A DNA stretch of 64,000 nucleotides from Streptomyces sp. TRM70350 (GCF_019219825.1 NZ_JAHUXH010000008.1:1-64000); one strand, 5' to 3'; shown: positions 17,458 to 26,376, counted from the stretch's first letter. Translations and numbers: made by a program. Notes: generated by a model from the letters alone, not told the origin.

Positions 17458-18621
17458 ATGGACGTCGGGCTCAAGCGCGAGCTGGAGGAGAAGGTCAGGG
17501 CGGGCGTCCGCCTGACCCGCGAGGACGGCATCGCGCTGTACGAGTCGGACGACCTGGCCTGGCTCGGCGGCCTCGCCCACGAGGTGCGCACGCGCAAGAA
17601 CGGCGACGTGGTCCACTTCAACGTCAACCGCCACCTCAACATGACCAACGTCTGTACGGCCTCCTGCGCGTACTGCTCCTTCCAGCGCAAGCCGGGCGAG
17701 AAGGACGCGTACACCATGCGCATCGAGGAGGCCGTCAAGCTCGCCAAGGCGATGGAGGCGGACAACCTCACCGAGCTGCACATCGTCAACGGGCTGCACC
17801 CCAACCTGCCGTGGCGGTACTACCCGCGGTCGCTGCGCGAGCTGAAGGCCGCCCTGCCGAACGTCTCGCTGAAGGCCTTCACCGCGACCGAGATCCACCA
17901 CTTCGAGACCATCTCCGGGCTGAGCGCGAGCGAGATCCTCGACGAGCTGATCGACGCGGGCCTCGAATCCCTCACCGGCGGTGGCGCCGAGATCTTCGAC
18001 TGGGAGGTCCGGCAGCACATCGTGGACCACCGCACCCACTGGGAGGACTGGTCCCGCATCCACCGGCTGGCGCACGAGAAGGGGCTCAAGACCCCGTGCA
18101 CCATGCTCTACGGCCACATCGAGGAGCCCCGCCACCGCGTCGACCACGTCCTGCGCCTGCGGGAACTGCAGGACGAGACCGGCGGCTTCCAGGTCTTCAT
18201 CCCGCTGCGCTACCAGCACGACTTCGTCGACATGAAGGACGGCAAGGTACGCAACCGGCTGCAGGCCCGGACGACCATGGCGACCCCGCTGGAGGCCCTG
18301 AAGACCTTCGCCGTCTCCCGGTTGCTCTTCGACAACGTCCAGCACGTCAAGGTCTTCTGGGTGATGCACGGCGTCCAGACCGCCCAGCTCGCGCTCCAGC
18401 ACGGCGCGGACGACATGGACGGCTCGGTCGTCGAGTACAAGATCACCCACGACGCCGACAACTACGGCACGCCGAACAAGCTCACCCGCGACGACCTGCT
18501 GGAACTCATCCGCGACGCCGGTTTCCGGCCGGTGGAGCGCAACACGCGGTACGAGATCCTCCGGGAGTACGAGGGCCCCGACCCGGCCCGCCGGGAGGCG
18601 CCGCAGCCGATGCGGGTGTGA
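17458..18621 (+). CDS. mqnE: aminofutalosine synthase (radical SAM)
   Basis: 387 residues. The radical-SAM cysteines are in VCTASCAYCSF (Cys66, Cys70, Cys73). MqnE condenses SAM with the chorismate-derived 3-enolpyruvylbenzoate made by MqnA to give aminofutalosine, the entry compound of the futalosine pathway. LHIVNGLHPNLPW and GGGAEIFDWEVR are family blocks. The ATG at 17458 follows GAGAGAGG. It is one of three radical/dehydratase steps of the pathway in this window (with mqnA at 26943 and mqnC at 30406). Confidence 0.97.
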   Translation: MDVGLKRELEEKVRAGVRLTREDGIALYESDDLAWLGGLAHEVRTRKNGDVVHFNVNRHLNMTNVCTASCAYCSFQRKPGEKDAYTMRIEEAVKLAKAMEADNLTELHIVNGLHPNLPWRYYPRSLRELKAALPNVSLKAFTATEIHHFETISGLSASEILDELIDAGLESLTGGGAEIFDWEVRQHIVDHRTHWEDWSRIHRLAHEKGLKTPCTMLYGHIEEPRHRVDHVLRLRELQDETGGFQVFIPLRYQHDFVDMKDGKVRNRLQARTTMATPLEALKTFAVSRLLFDNVQHVKVFWVMHGVQTAQLALQHGADDMDGSVVEYKITHDADNYGTPNKLTRDDLLELIRDAGFRPVERNTRYEILREYEGPDPARREAPQPMRV

Positions 18622-18706
18622 GGCCTCCCGGGCGTCGTTCGCCCGCGGGTCGTGGTGGGTGGCCCGCGCGGTTCCCCGCGCCCCTCAGGTGGGTACTCGG
18701 CGGGCC

Positions 18707-19354
18707 GTGAGCAAGGCACCCGAGGACCGGTACACCGCTGAACCCTTCGTCCCGGCGCAGGCGAAGGACCTCGACGCACTGCGCCGGGCCGCCGCCGGCT
18801 GCCGGGGCTGCCCGCTGCACCGGGACGCCACGCAGACGGTGTTCGGGGCGGGTGCTGTGGACGCCCGCGTCATGCTCGTCGGCGAGCAGCCCGGCGACCA
18901 GGAGGACCGGCAGGGCGCACCCTTTGTGGGCCCCGCCGGGAAGCTGCTCGACCGGGCGCTCGCGGAGGCCGGGATCGACCCCGGCGACGCGTACGTCACC
19001 AACGCCGTCAAGCACTTCAAGTTCACCCGGGCGGAACCCCGGAAGCGGCGGATCCACAAGGCACCCAGCCTGCGGGAGATGACCGCGTGCGGTCCGTGGC
19101 TCGCCGCCGAACTGGCCCTCGTCGAGCCCGAGCTGATCGTGGTGCTGGGTGCCACCGCGGGCAAGGCGCTGCTGGGCTCGTCGTTCCGGGTGACGCAGAC
19201 GCGGGGCACCGTGCTGGAGGAGGAGATCCACGGGCGACGCGAGCGGCTGGTGCCGACCGTGCATCCGTCGTCGGTGCTGCGCGCGGACGACCGGGAGGCG
19301 GCGTACCAGGGGCTGGTGTCGGATCTGAAAGTGGCGGCGAGGGTGCTGACGTAA
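18707..19354 (+). CDS. udgX: UdgX-type uracil-DNA binding glycosylase
   Basis: About 215 residues from GTG 18707. In-frame GTGs at 18659 and 18689 are alternatives. It has motif A GEQPGDQE with the UdgX-specific context, GKLLDRALAEAGI, the diagnostic insertion KRRIH (residues 113-117), and motif B HPSSVLRA. In UdgX the histidine of KRRIH bonds covalently to the deoxyribose after uracil excision, giving an essentially irreversible protein-DNA complex (family knowledge). CRGCPLH and a later Cys may ligate the Fe-S cluster. It stands alone between mqnE and a GNAT gene. Confidence 0.92.
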   Translation: MSKAPEDRYTAEPFVPAQAKDLDALRRAAAGCRGCPLHRDATQTVFGAGAVDARVMLVGEQPGDQEDRQGAPFVGPAGKLLDRALAEAGIDPGDAYVTNAVKHFKFTRAEPRKRRIHKAPSLREMTACGPWLAAELALVEPELIVVLGATAGKALLGSSFRVTQTRGTVLEEEIHGRRERLVPTVHPSSVLRADDREAAYQGLVSDLKVAARVLT

Positions 19355-19370
19355 TAGGTACGATGCCCAC

Positions 19371-19895
19371 ATGTCCCTTACCTTCACGCTGGACCCCGCC
19401 GTGGACCCCGCCCTGCGCGACGGCCTGCTCGACCTGTGGACGGACGTGTCCAACGCGGACGGGGCCGTCGGCTTCGTGCCGCCCGTGACGCGGGACACCG
19501 TCCGCCCCGAGTTGCTGAAGCACCTCGTCGCCATGGCCGAGGGACGCACCCGGCTGCTCGCCGGACACGACGAGGACGGCCGGGTCGCCGCGACCGCGTT
19601 CCTCACCTTCAACACGCACCGGCTGATGGCCCACTGGGTGTGGCTCTACACGGTGATGGTGCACCCCCGGCACCAGGGCAAGGGATACGGCCGGGACCTG
19701 ATGGCCGCCGCGGCGGACGCGGCGCGAACCTTCGACGGCATCGAGGCGATACGGCTCACATGCCGGGGCGGTCTCGGCCTGGAGCGCTTCTACGGTTCCT
19801 GCGGCTACAAGGAAGTCGGCCGCATTCCCGGCGCCATCCGGGTCGCCCCCGGCGACGACCGCGACGACGTGATCATGCTGCTGCCGCTGAGCTGA
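19371..19895 (+). CDS. GNAT family N-acetyltransferase
   Basis: 174 residues. The acetyl-CoA pyrophosphate-binding loop is in VHPRHQGKGYGRDLM (motif A, Q/RxxGxG/A), preceded by the WVWLYTVM strand. The C-terminal RFYGSCGYKEVGRIPG is typical GNAT motif B. The ATG is 16 bp after the udgX stop. The substrate is unknown. A TACGAT about 11 bases before the ATG could be a -10 of a nearly leaderless transcript. Confidence 0.9.
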   Translation: MSLTFTLDPAVDPALRDGLLDLWTDVSNADGAVGFVPPVTRDTVRPELLKHLVAMAEGRTRLLAGHDEDGRVAATAFLTFNTHRLMAHWVWLYTVMVHPRHQGKGYGRDLMAAAADAARTFDGIEAIRLTCRGGLGLERFYGSCGYKEVGRIPGAIRVAPGDDRDDVIMLLPLS

Positions 19896-19991
19896 CGGCC
19901 GTACCCCCCTGCAAGATCGGCTGCCGGGCGTGCTTCACTGGACGGTGCCCTTTGGGTAGTTCTGGCCGTTCGATACGGAAGAGTGGATGAG

Positions 19992-20291
19992 ATGCTCCGC
20001 TACACGCTGATGCGCCTCGGAATCTTCGTGGGCTGCTTCGTGGTCGTCTGGGGGCTCGTCTACTCCGGTGTCGCCCCGCGCGGGCTCGGTGCCTCCAACG
20101 GCATCTGGGTCGTGCTGCTCGCGCTCGTCATCTCCGCGCCGATCAGCTTCGTCGTGCTGCGCAAGGAGCGGGACCGGGCGTCCGCGCAGATCGTGCGGAG
20201 GGTGGACCGCGCCAAGGCCAACTTGGAGGCCAACCGCAGCCAGGAGGACGTGGCGGACGACGCGGCGCGCGCGCAGGGTCAGGCTTCCTAA
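19992..20291 (+). CDS. small membrane protein, DUF4229
   Basis: 99 residues from ATG 19992, with GGAAGAG suitably upstream; GTG 19983 would add three residues. There are two membrane helices (about 5-25 and 35-55) with a short loop, then a charged cytoplasmic tail rich in Arg, Glu and Ala. This is the DUF4229 pattern of actinobacteria. The function is not known. Confidence 0.85.
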   Translation: MLRYTLMRLGIFVGCFVVVWGLVYSGVAPRGLGASNGIWVVLLALVISAPISFVVLRKERDRASAQIVRRVDRAKANLEANRSQEDVADDAARAQGQAS

Positions 20292-20310
20292 GGCTGTCTG
20301 TCCTGTGCGC

Positions 20311-20356
20311 CTCTCAAAGTGAGGCTTTGGGGTTCTCAAAGCTCCGGTGTTAAGGT
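20311..20356 (+). promoter_or_regulatory. putative promoter/operator of the leader-symporter unit
   Basis: CAAAG-TGAGG-CTTTG (about 20315-20329) is a short palindrome. TCTCAAAG occurs twice, 22 bp apart. TTGGGG (20327-20332) and TAAGGT (20351-20356) with an 18-bp spacer could be a sigma-70 promoter. If so, transcription would start just before the leader ATG at 20364, giving a leaderless leader-peptide mRNA. The assignment is by inspection only. Confidence 0.4.
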
Positions 20357-20363
20357 CTCAGGC

Positions 20364-20477
20364 ATGATGTCAGCAGCCGTGCCCGTCATGCCCGGGAGCA
20401 TGCCCAAGAGCCCGCTGCTCGTGGCGCGTCTGCATGTGGACCTCTGCTGGTGCGCGTCGGCGATCTGTCGCCTCTGA
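20364..20477 (+). CDS. putative Cys/Trp-containing leader peptide
   Basis: 37 codons, ATG 20364 to TGA 20477. The C-terminal half, VARLHVDLCWCASAICRL, matches the recurrent leader peptides of Streptomyces (pattern HVDL..xASAxCR) that precede transport or sulfur-metabolism genes. It carries three cysteines and a tryptophan near its end, the codons expected in a translation-dependent attenuator. It lies 66 bp before the symporter start. Regulation by cysteine supply is inferred. No clear terminator/antiterminator pair could be drawn by eye. Confidence 0.65.
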   Translation: MMSAAVPVMPGSMPKSPLLVARLHVDLCWCASAICRL

Positions 20478-20543
20478 CATCCCGCGACCCGTCCTGACGT
20501 CAGCCCTCGCGACCCCTCGCGCACCCCTTACCGGAGCCCTTCC

Positions 20544-21842
20544 GTGTCCACGCACACGAACCCCGTCAAGCTGCCCCTCAAGGCGCCCTTCTGGGCCCAG
20601 ATACTCCTCGGCCTCGTCCTCGGCGTCCTGCTCGGCTGGACAGCCAGGAGCCAGGACGTGTCCTGGCTCGTCACGGCGCTGGAGAAGGTCGGCGACACCT
20701 TCATAGGCCTGCTGAAGCTCGCCGTCGCCCCGCTCGTCTTCTTCGCGATCCTGGTCTCGATCACCAACCTGCGGAAGGTCAACAACGCGGCCCGCCTGGC
20801 GTCCCGCACCCTCCTCTGGTTCATGATCACCTCGCTGATCGCGGTGGCCATCGGCCTCGTCATCGGCCTGGTCACCCATCCCGGCGCCGGCACCGGCCTC
20901 ACCCCCAGGGACGGTGAGCTGCCCGAGAAGACCGGCTCCTGGCTCGACTTCCTGACCGGCATCGTGCCGACCGATGTGATCACGCCGTTCACCGAGCTGA
21001 ACGTGCTGCAGATCGTCTTCATGGCCGCCGTCGCCGGGATCGCCGCCCTCCAGCTCGGCGAGAAGGCCCAGCCGATCCTCACCCTGAGCGAGTCCGTCCT
21101 CGAACTCCTGCAGAAGGCCCTGTGGTGGGTCATCCGGCTCGCCCCGCTCGGCACCGTCGGCCTCATCGGCACCGCGATCGCCACCTACGGCTGGGACCTG
21201 ATCGGCAAGTACGCCACCTTCACCGCCGACATCTACGTCGGCTGCGCGATCGTGCTGTTCGTGGTCTACCCGGCGCTGCTCGCCACCGTCGCCAAGGCCA
21301 ACCCGCTGCAGTTCTTCAAGGGCGCCTGGCCCGCGATCCAGCTGGCCTTCGTCTCCCGCTCCTCCGTCGGCACGATGCCGCTGACCCAGAAGGTCACCGA
21401 GCGGCTCGGTGTGCCGAAGGAGTACGCGTCCTTCGCGGTGCCGTTCGGCGCGACGACCAAGATGGACGGCTGCGCCGCGATCTACCCCGCGATCGCCGCG
21501 ATCTTCGTCGCGCAGATCTTCGACATCCAGCTCGGGATCGGCGACCACCTGCTGATCGCGTTCGTGTCGGTGGTCGGCTCCGCCGCCACGGCAGGTCTCA
21601 CCGGCGCGACGGTCATGCTGACCCTCACCCTGTCCACGCTCGGCCTGCCGATGGAGGGCGTCGGTCTGCTGCTCGCCATCGACCCGATCCTGGACATGAT
21701 CCGCACCGCCACGAATGTGGCCGGGCAGGCGCTCGTACCGGTCATCGTGTCGGCCCGCGAGGGGCTGCTCGACCGTGAGGTGTACGGCAGGGCGGGCGGT
21801 TCGCCGGTGGAGGAGCCGGAGCGGGTGGCTGTCGCCGCCTGA
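20544..21842 (+). CDS. dicarboxylate/amino acid:cation symporter (DAACS family)
   Basis: 432 residues, eight transmembrane helices plus two re-entrant loops. Family signatures are SRSSVGTMPLT (first hairpin, normally the serine-rich SSSS motif) and PFGATTKMDGCA (the NMDGT motif in variant form). These variant motifs differ from classical DctA/GltP, which leaves the substrate open. The leader peptide upstream, rich in cysteine codons, makes a cystine or sulfur-linked substrate worth testing. The GTG at 20544 follows CCGGAGCCC. Confidence 0.9.
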   Translation: MSTHTNPVKLPLKAPFWAQILLGLVLGVLLGWTARSQDVSWLVTALEKVGDTFIGLLKLAVAPLVFFAILVSITNLRKVNNAARLASRTLLWFMITSLIAVAIGLVIGLVTHPGAGTGLTPRDGELPEKTGSWLDFLTGIVPTDVITPFTELNVLQIVFMAAVAGIAALQLGEKAQPILTLSESVLELLQKALWWVIRLAPLGTVGLIGTAIATYGWDLIGKYATFTADIYVGCAIVLFVVYPALLATVAKANPLQFFKGAWPAIQLAFVSRSSVGTMPLTQKVTERLGVPKEYASFAVPFGATTKMDGCAAIYPAIAAIFVAQIFDIQLGIGDHLLIAFVSVVGSAATAGLTGATVMLTLTLSTLGLPMEGVGLLLAIDPILDMIRTATNVAGQALVPVIVSAREGLLDREVYGRAGGSPVEEPERVAVAA

Positions 21843-21888
21843 CCGGTACTGTCCGGATGCCTGCCGCCTGGGCCGTACGCTGAGCCGC

Positions 21889-22533
21889 ATGGGTGTCGTG
21901 AAGGCCAAGCGGATGCCGCGTGCGGTCCGTGAGCAGCAGATGCTGGACGCCGCCGTACAGATCTTCGGGCAACGGGGGTACATCGCGGCGTCGATGGACG
22001 ACATCGCCGAACTCGCGGGCGTGTCCAAGCCGTTGGTGTACCTCTACCTCAACTCCAAGGACGACCTCTTCACGGCCTGCATCCGCCGGGAGGCCCAGGC
22101 GCTGTTCGCCGCCGTCCGGGCCGGTGTCCGGCGCGAGCTGCCCGCCGACCGTCAACTCTGGGAGGGGCTACTGGCGTTCTTCACGCACACCGCACGGCAT
22201 CCCGACGGCTGGTCCGTGCTGCACCTCCAGGCGCGTACCCACGGTGAGGCGTTCGCCGCCGAGGTCACCGCGATGCGGGCGGACATCGTCGCCTTCGTCA
22301 CCCAGCTGATCGCCGAGGCCGCCCGCGAGGCCCACCGGAACCCCGACCTGCCCGAGCGCGAGGTCGCCGGGCTCGCCGAGGCCCTGGTCGGCGCCGCCGA
22401 GTCGCTCGCCGACTGGGCCAACGCCACCCCGCACGTGACGGCCCGGCAGGCGGCGGCCACCCTGATGAACTTCGCCTGGGCCGGGCTCGGCGGGCTCATG
22501 GCCGGGCGGCGCTGGTCACCGCCCGGCGCGTGA
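21889..22533 (+). CDS. TetR family transcriptional regulator
   Basis: 214 residues. The N-terminal HTH covers about residues 12-58 (MLDAAVQIFGQRGYIAASMD, AGVSKPLVYLYLNSKDDLF). The C-terminal domain is all-helical and likely binds an acyl-type ligand, given its neighbours. It is convergent with the maoC-like gene (18-bp overlap of coding ends) and close to fadD. The paired palindromes at 23376-23404, between maoC and fadD, are the best candidate for its operator. It could be involved in fatty-acid degradation control. Confidence 0.92.
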   Translation: MGVVKAKRMPRAVREQQMLDAAVQIFGQRGYIAASMDDIAELAGVSKPLVYLYLNSKDDLFTACIRREAQALFAAVRAGVRRELPADRQLWEGLLAFFTHTARHPDGWSVLHLQARTHGEAFAAEVTAMRADIVAFVTQLIAEAAREAHRNPDLPEREVAGLAEALVGAAESLADWANATPHVTARQAAATLMNFAWAGLGGLMAGRRWSPPGA

Positions 22534-23346
22534 AGGGAGCGGGTGCACAGTCCCGCTGACGTGCAGCCGGTCTCCCCGGCGCAGTTCGAAACGCCCGCCC
22601 TCCGCGGCGTACTCCACCGTCCCCGGCAGTGGCACCGGCGCCCGGAACTCCGCCCGGACCAGCACCGCCTCGGGCGTGCCGTGCGCGGCGAGACACCGGG
22701 CCACCGTCCACATGCCGTGCGCGATCGGGCGCGGGAAGCCGAACAGGCGGGCGGTGAGCGGGTGCAGGTGGATGGGGTTGCGGTCGCCGGAGACGGCGGC
22801 GTAGCGCCGCCCGATGTCGGCGCCGAGCCGCCATTCGGTGCCCGCGGGCAGCGGCTTGCGCTCCTGGGGCGCGGCAGGCGGTACGGCGTCGGTGCGGTGC
22901 CGGGCCAGATACGTGCTGCGCGACTCCCAGACGACCTCGCCGCCGGCCAGCGCCTCGGTCACCACCGTCGCCTCCGTCCCGCGCCGGTGCGGGGCCAGTC
23001 CGGCGATGTGCACGGCGAGTTCGTACGCGCCGGTGGCCGACAGGGCGGTGTGGCGGGTGAGGTCGATCGAGGTGTGGACCAGGCCGAGCAGCGGCAGCGG
23101 GAAGTCACGGCCGCTCATCAGCCGCATGGCCAGCGGGAAGGCCAGCACGTGCGGATAGGTGAGGGGGAGGCCGTCCTCGCCGGTGGGGAAGCCGCAGAGC
23201 CGCTCGTAGGCGGCGAGCCGGGCCAGGTCCACGCGGACGCCGGAGCGGACCAGCCGGGTGCGGGGGAACTCGGCGTCCGGGCGGGGGCGTTTGAAGGGGG
23301 AGCGGAGGGCGCCGGTGACGAGCGGGAGGTGGTCAGCCATGGTCAT
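22516..23346 (-). CDS. MaoC-like (hot-dog fold) dehydratase
   Basis: 276 residues, a double hot-dog protein of the MaoC/FAS-hydratase type. The hydratase-2 motif is present as RYAAVSGDRNPIHLHP, followed by FGFPRPIAHGMWTVA. It should hydrate enoyl-thioesters (CoA or ACP). The start is ATG 23346 (MTM), with a second ATG at 23340. It is divergent from the acyl-CoA ligase and probably shares an operator region with it. The last 18 bp overlap the TetR gene on the other strand. Confidence 0.92.
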   Translation of the reverse strand: MTMADHLPLVTGALRSPFKRPRPDAEFPRTRLVRSGVRVDLARLAAYERLCGFPTGEDGLPLTYPHVLAFPLAMRLMSGRDFPLPLLGLVHTSIDLTRHTALSATGAYELAVHIAGLAPHRRGTEATVVTEALAGGEVVWESRSTYLARHRTDAVPPAAPQERKPLPAGTEWRLGADIGRRYAAVSGDRNPIHLHPLTARLFGFPRPIAHGMWTVARCLAAHGTPEAVLVRAEFRAPVPLPGTVEYAAEGGRFELRRGDRLHVSGTVHPLPSRAGR

Positions 23347-23375
23347 ACCGGTTTCCTCACCCCGTCCTCCCGGTT

Positions 23376-23404
23376 TTACTCCTGAGTAAGGTTACCGGAG
23401 GTAA
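23376..23404. promoter_or_regulatory. paired palindromic operator between maoC-like and fadD-like genes
   Basis: Two adjacent inverted repeats, TTACTC-CT-GAGTAA (23376-23389) and TTACC-GGA-GGTAA (23392-23404), begin 30 bp upstream of the maoC start. Their 14- and 13-bp dyads with TTAC/GTAA ends resemble operators of TetR regulators of lipid metabolism. The rest of the 266-bp gap (23347-23612) holds no other gene. Confidence 0.6.
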
Positions 23405-23612
23405 GTCCAAGCGCCGCAAGGCCTCCGGGACTCCACAGGCCCAGCGCTGGAAGCTCTTCGAACCCGCACAATCTCCCCACGCGGAAGCCGTACCATCTGC
23501 CACCCGACCGCCGGTGACGCCCCAGCGCGCACCGCCGGTGAACGCCTCCGTACGCGCCGCGCGTACTTCATGCAGCAGAGCCGTACCGCGCTGCAGGCCC
23601 CAGGAGCTGCCC

Positions 23613-25562
23613 ATGCCCATCTCGTACTCGTCATCGCCCTTACCGCATCAGACGCCCGAGTCATCGCTCGCTTACGACCCGGACGGCGGGCCGGTCCTCG
23701 TCGAGCCCGAGATAGGGCGGCTGGACGGGGAGGTGCGGGAGGCGGCCGTACCGCCGCTGGTGCCGCCGGTGTCGCACGGCTCGCTGGCCGATCTGCCGTT
23801 CGAGAACGCGGCCGTGGCGCCCGCCCGGACGGTGCTCAGCCGGCGTGCCGGGGACGGGCGTTGGGCGGATGTGACGGCGGCGGAGTTCGCCGCGCAGGTG
23901 CTGGACGTGGCGAAGGGGATGATCGCCGAGGGGCTGGCGCCGGGCGACCGGATCGCGATCATGGCGCGGACGTCGTACGAGTGGACACTCCTCGACTTCG
24001 CGGCCTGGGCGGCCGGACTGGTGACCGTCCCGGTGTACCCGACCTCGTCCGCCTTCCAGATCCGCTGGATGCTCCAGGACTCCGGTGCGGTCGCCCTGGC
24101 GACGGAGACGGCCGGGCAGGCGGCGGCGCTCGGGCCCGAACTGCCGCACCTGCCCGACCTGCGGCACCTGTGGGTCATCGAGAAGGGCCACGTGGACCGG
24201 CTCGCGGAGCTGGGGCAGCCGGTGCCGGACCAGGAAGTCGACGTACGGCGGGGCATGCTGGGCCCGGACACCCTCGCCACCGTCGTCTACACCTCGGGCA
24301 CCACGGGCCGCCCCAAGGGCTGCGCGCTGACCCACGGCAACTTCCTGGCGGAGGTCGACAACGCGATCGAACTCCTCTACCCGGTCTTCAAGGCGCGGAC
24401 CAGCGAGGAGGCCTCCACGCTCCTCTTCCTGCCCCTGTCCCATGTGTTCGGCCGGATGGTGGCCGTGGCCTGCGTGCGGGCCCGGGTCAGGCTGGGGCAC
24501 GCGCCCAGCCTGAAGTCGCAGGACCTGCTGGCCGATCTGGCGGCCTTCCGGCCGACGTTCCTGCTGGCCATCCCGTACATGCTGGAGAAGGTCTACAACA
24601 GCGCCCGCGCCACCGCGGAACGGGGCGGCAGGGCACCGGCGTTCGACCGCGCGGCGAGGGTCGCCCGCCGGTACGGCGAGGCCGTGGAGGCCCGCGCCAG
24701 TGGCACCGGCCCCGGCCCCAGCACCTCCCTGAAGGCGTCCCGCGCCTTCTACGACCCGCTGGTCTACCGCAGGATCCGCAACGCCCTCGGCGGCCGGGTC
24801 CGTTACGTCATCTGCGGCGGTTCCCCGCTCGGCCGCGACCTGGCGGCGTTCTACGCGGGCGCCGGGATCGACGTGTACGAGGGTTACGGGCTGTCCGAGA
24901 CGACCGGCGCGGCGACCGTGACGCCGCCGCTCAAGCCCCGGCTCGGCACGGTCGGCTGGCCGCTGCCCGGCACGCGGGTGCGGATCGCGGCGGACGGCGA
25001 GATCCTGCTCGCAGGGGGCCAGGTCTTCCGCGGCTACTGGGACCCGCACGCGGGCGGGGTGGTCCCGGCGTCGTCGGACGGCTGGTTCCCGACGGGCGAC
25101 ATCGGCCGGCTGGACGACGAGGGCTACCTCACCATCACCGGCCGCAAGAAGGAGATCCTGATCACGGCGGGCGGCAAGAACGTGGCCCCGGCGCCCCTGG
25201 AGAACTGGCTCCGCTCGCACCCCCTGATCTCCCACTGCGTCGTCCTCGGCGACCGCCGCCCCTACATCACCGCCCTGATCACCCTCGACGTCGACGGCAT
25301 CACCCACTGGCGGCAGATGAACGGCAAGCACCCGGTGCCGCCCGAACTCCTCGTCGACGACGCCGAGCTGCGGGCGGTGCTGCAACGCGCGGTCGACGAG
25401 GCCAACAAGCTCGTCTCCCGCCCCGAGTCCATCCGCCGCTTCACCGTCCTGCCCACCGACTTCTCGGAGGCGGCCGGTCATCTCACCCCGTCGATGAAGC
25501 TGCGCCGGGAGGTGATCCTGCGGGACTTCGCCGAGGAGGTGGAGGCCATGTACGGGGGGTGA
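23613..25562 (+). CDS. fadD: long-chain fatty acid-CoA ligase
   Basis: 649 residues. ANL-superfamily motifs appear in order: the P-loop-like YTSGTTGRPKG, LPLSHVFGR, the linker GYGLSETTGA, the ATP/AMP-binding GWFPTGDIG, and the catalytic-lysine region GRKKEILITAGGKNVAP. Activates fatty acids as acyl-AMP and then acyl-CoA. The ATG at 23613 has AGGAG eight bases upstream, which favours it over the longer in-frame reading. Together with the MaoC dehydratase and TetR regulator it forms a small lipid-metabolism locus. Confidence 0.95.
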   Translation: MPISYSSSPLPHQTPESSLAYDPDGGPVLVEPEIGRLDGEVREAAVPPLVPPVSHGSLADLPFENAAVAPARTVLSRRAGDGRWADVTAAEFAAQVLDVAKGMIAEGLAPGDRIAIMARTSYEWTLLDFAAWAAGLVTVPVYPTSSAFQIRWMLQDSGAVALATETAGQAAALGPELPHLPDLRHLWVIEKGHVDRLAELGQPVPDQEVDVRRGMLGPDTLATVVYTSGTTGRPKGCALTHGNFLAEVDNAIELLYPVFKARTSEEASTLLFLPLSHVFGRMVAVACVRARVRLGHAPSLKSQDLLADLAAFRPTFLLAIPYMLEKVYNSARATAERGGRAPAFDRAARVARRYGEAVEARASGTGPGPSTSLKASRAFYDPLVYRRIRNALGGRVRYVICGGSPLGRDLAAFYAGAGIDVYEGYGLSETTGAATVTPPLKPRLGTVGWPLPGTRVRIAADGEILLAGGQVFRGYWDPHAGGVVPASSDGWFPTGDIGRLDDEGYLTITGRKKEILITAGGKNVAPAPLENWLRSHPLISHCVVLGDRRPYITALITLDVDGITHWRQMNGKHPVPPELLVDDAELRAVLQRAVDEANKLVSRPESIRRFTVLPTDFSEAAGHLTPSMKLRREVILRDFAEEVEAMYGG

Positions 25563-25573
25563 GCCAGGTCACG

Positions 25574-26239
25574 TCAGCCCTCCGGGTCCGTGTTCCTGCG
25601 GGCGATCAGCAACGCCTGCGGGGTCGTCTCGGCGAGCTCCGGGTCGGGCTCCCGGACCGTCCGGGAGTGGAGCGTGAAGCCTGCCTCCGTCAGGAGGCCG
25701 GTCATGCGCTCCGGGCGGCGGCGCAGGAAGTCCAGGGACACCGGACGGCCGAAGGGCCGGTCGACGCGGCGAGGTGCGTCGCCCGCCTGGAAGGCGAGGA
25801 GGAGGTGGCCGCCGGGGGCGAGGACACGGGCGTACTCCTCGAACAGGGCGGGGAGCTGGTCGGCGGGGGTGTGGACGGAGGAGTAGAAGGACACCACACC
25901 CGCCAGGTGGCCGTCCGGGATGTCCAGGCCCAGCATCGAGCCCTGCTCGAAGCGCAGGGCGGGGTTCTCGCGGCGGGCGACGGCGAGCATCGCCGCCGAG
26001 AGGTCCAGGCCGAAGACTTTCAGGCCCAGCGAGGCGAGGTACGCCGTGACCAGGCCGGGCCCGCAGCCCAGGTCGGCCACCTCACCGTCGCGGCCGACCA
26101 GCTCGGCGTACGCCGTGAGGAGCGCGCGCTCCAGCGGCCTCGCGGTGAGTTCGTCACGGAAGTGGTGGGCGTAGTCCTCGGCTATCGCGTCGTAGAAGTG
26201 CTGGACGGATTCCGTGGGGGTGAGCGCGTCTTCGGTCAT
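25574..26239 (-). CDS. class I SAM-dependent methyltransferase
   Basis: 221 residues from ATG 26239. Motif I is VADLGCGPGLVTAYL, followed by VFGLDLSAAML (acidic loop), GSMLGLDIPDGHLAGVVSFY and VLAPGGHLLLAFQ (motifs II-III). The family is the ubiquinone/menaquinone-methylase-like group (Methyltransf_11/25). The substrate is unknown, and it is distinct from the MenG homologue at 32401. It is convergent with fadD, with an 11-bp gap. Confidence 0.9.
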   Translation of the reverse strand: MTEDALTPTESVQHFYDAIAEDYAHHFRDELTARPLERALLTAYAELVGRDGEVADLGCGPGLVTAYLASLGLKVFGLDLSAAMLAVARRENPALRFEQGSMLGLDIPDGHLAGVVSFYSSVHTPADQLPALFEEYARVLAPGGHLLLAFQAGDAPRRVDRPFGRPVSLDFLRRRPERMTGLLTEAGFTLHSRTVREPDPELAETTPQALLIARRNTDPEG

Positions 26240-26376
26240 GGCGCGTGACCGTACTGCCCGGCACTGACAGTGGGGCGGTTTTCCGTCACGCCCCGGCCGC
26301 CGCGGACAGCGACGACCCGTCGCCGCCTTCCTCGCAATTCCCGGAGAATTCATCTTCCCGATGTGCGGGAAAAGGC

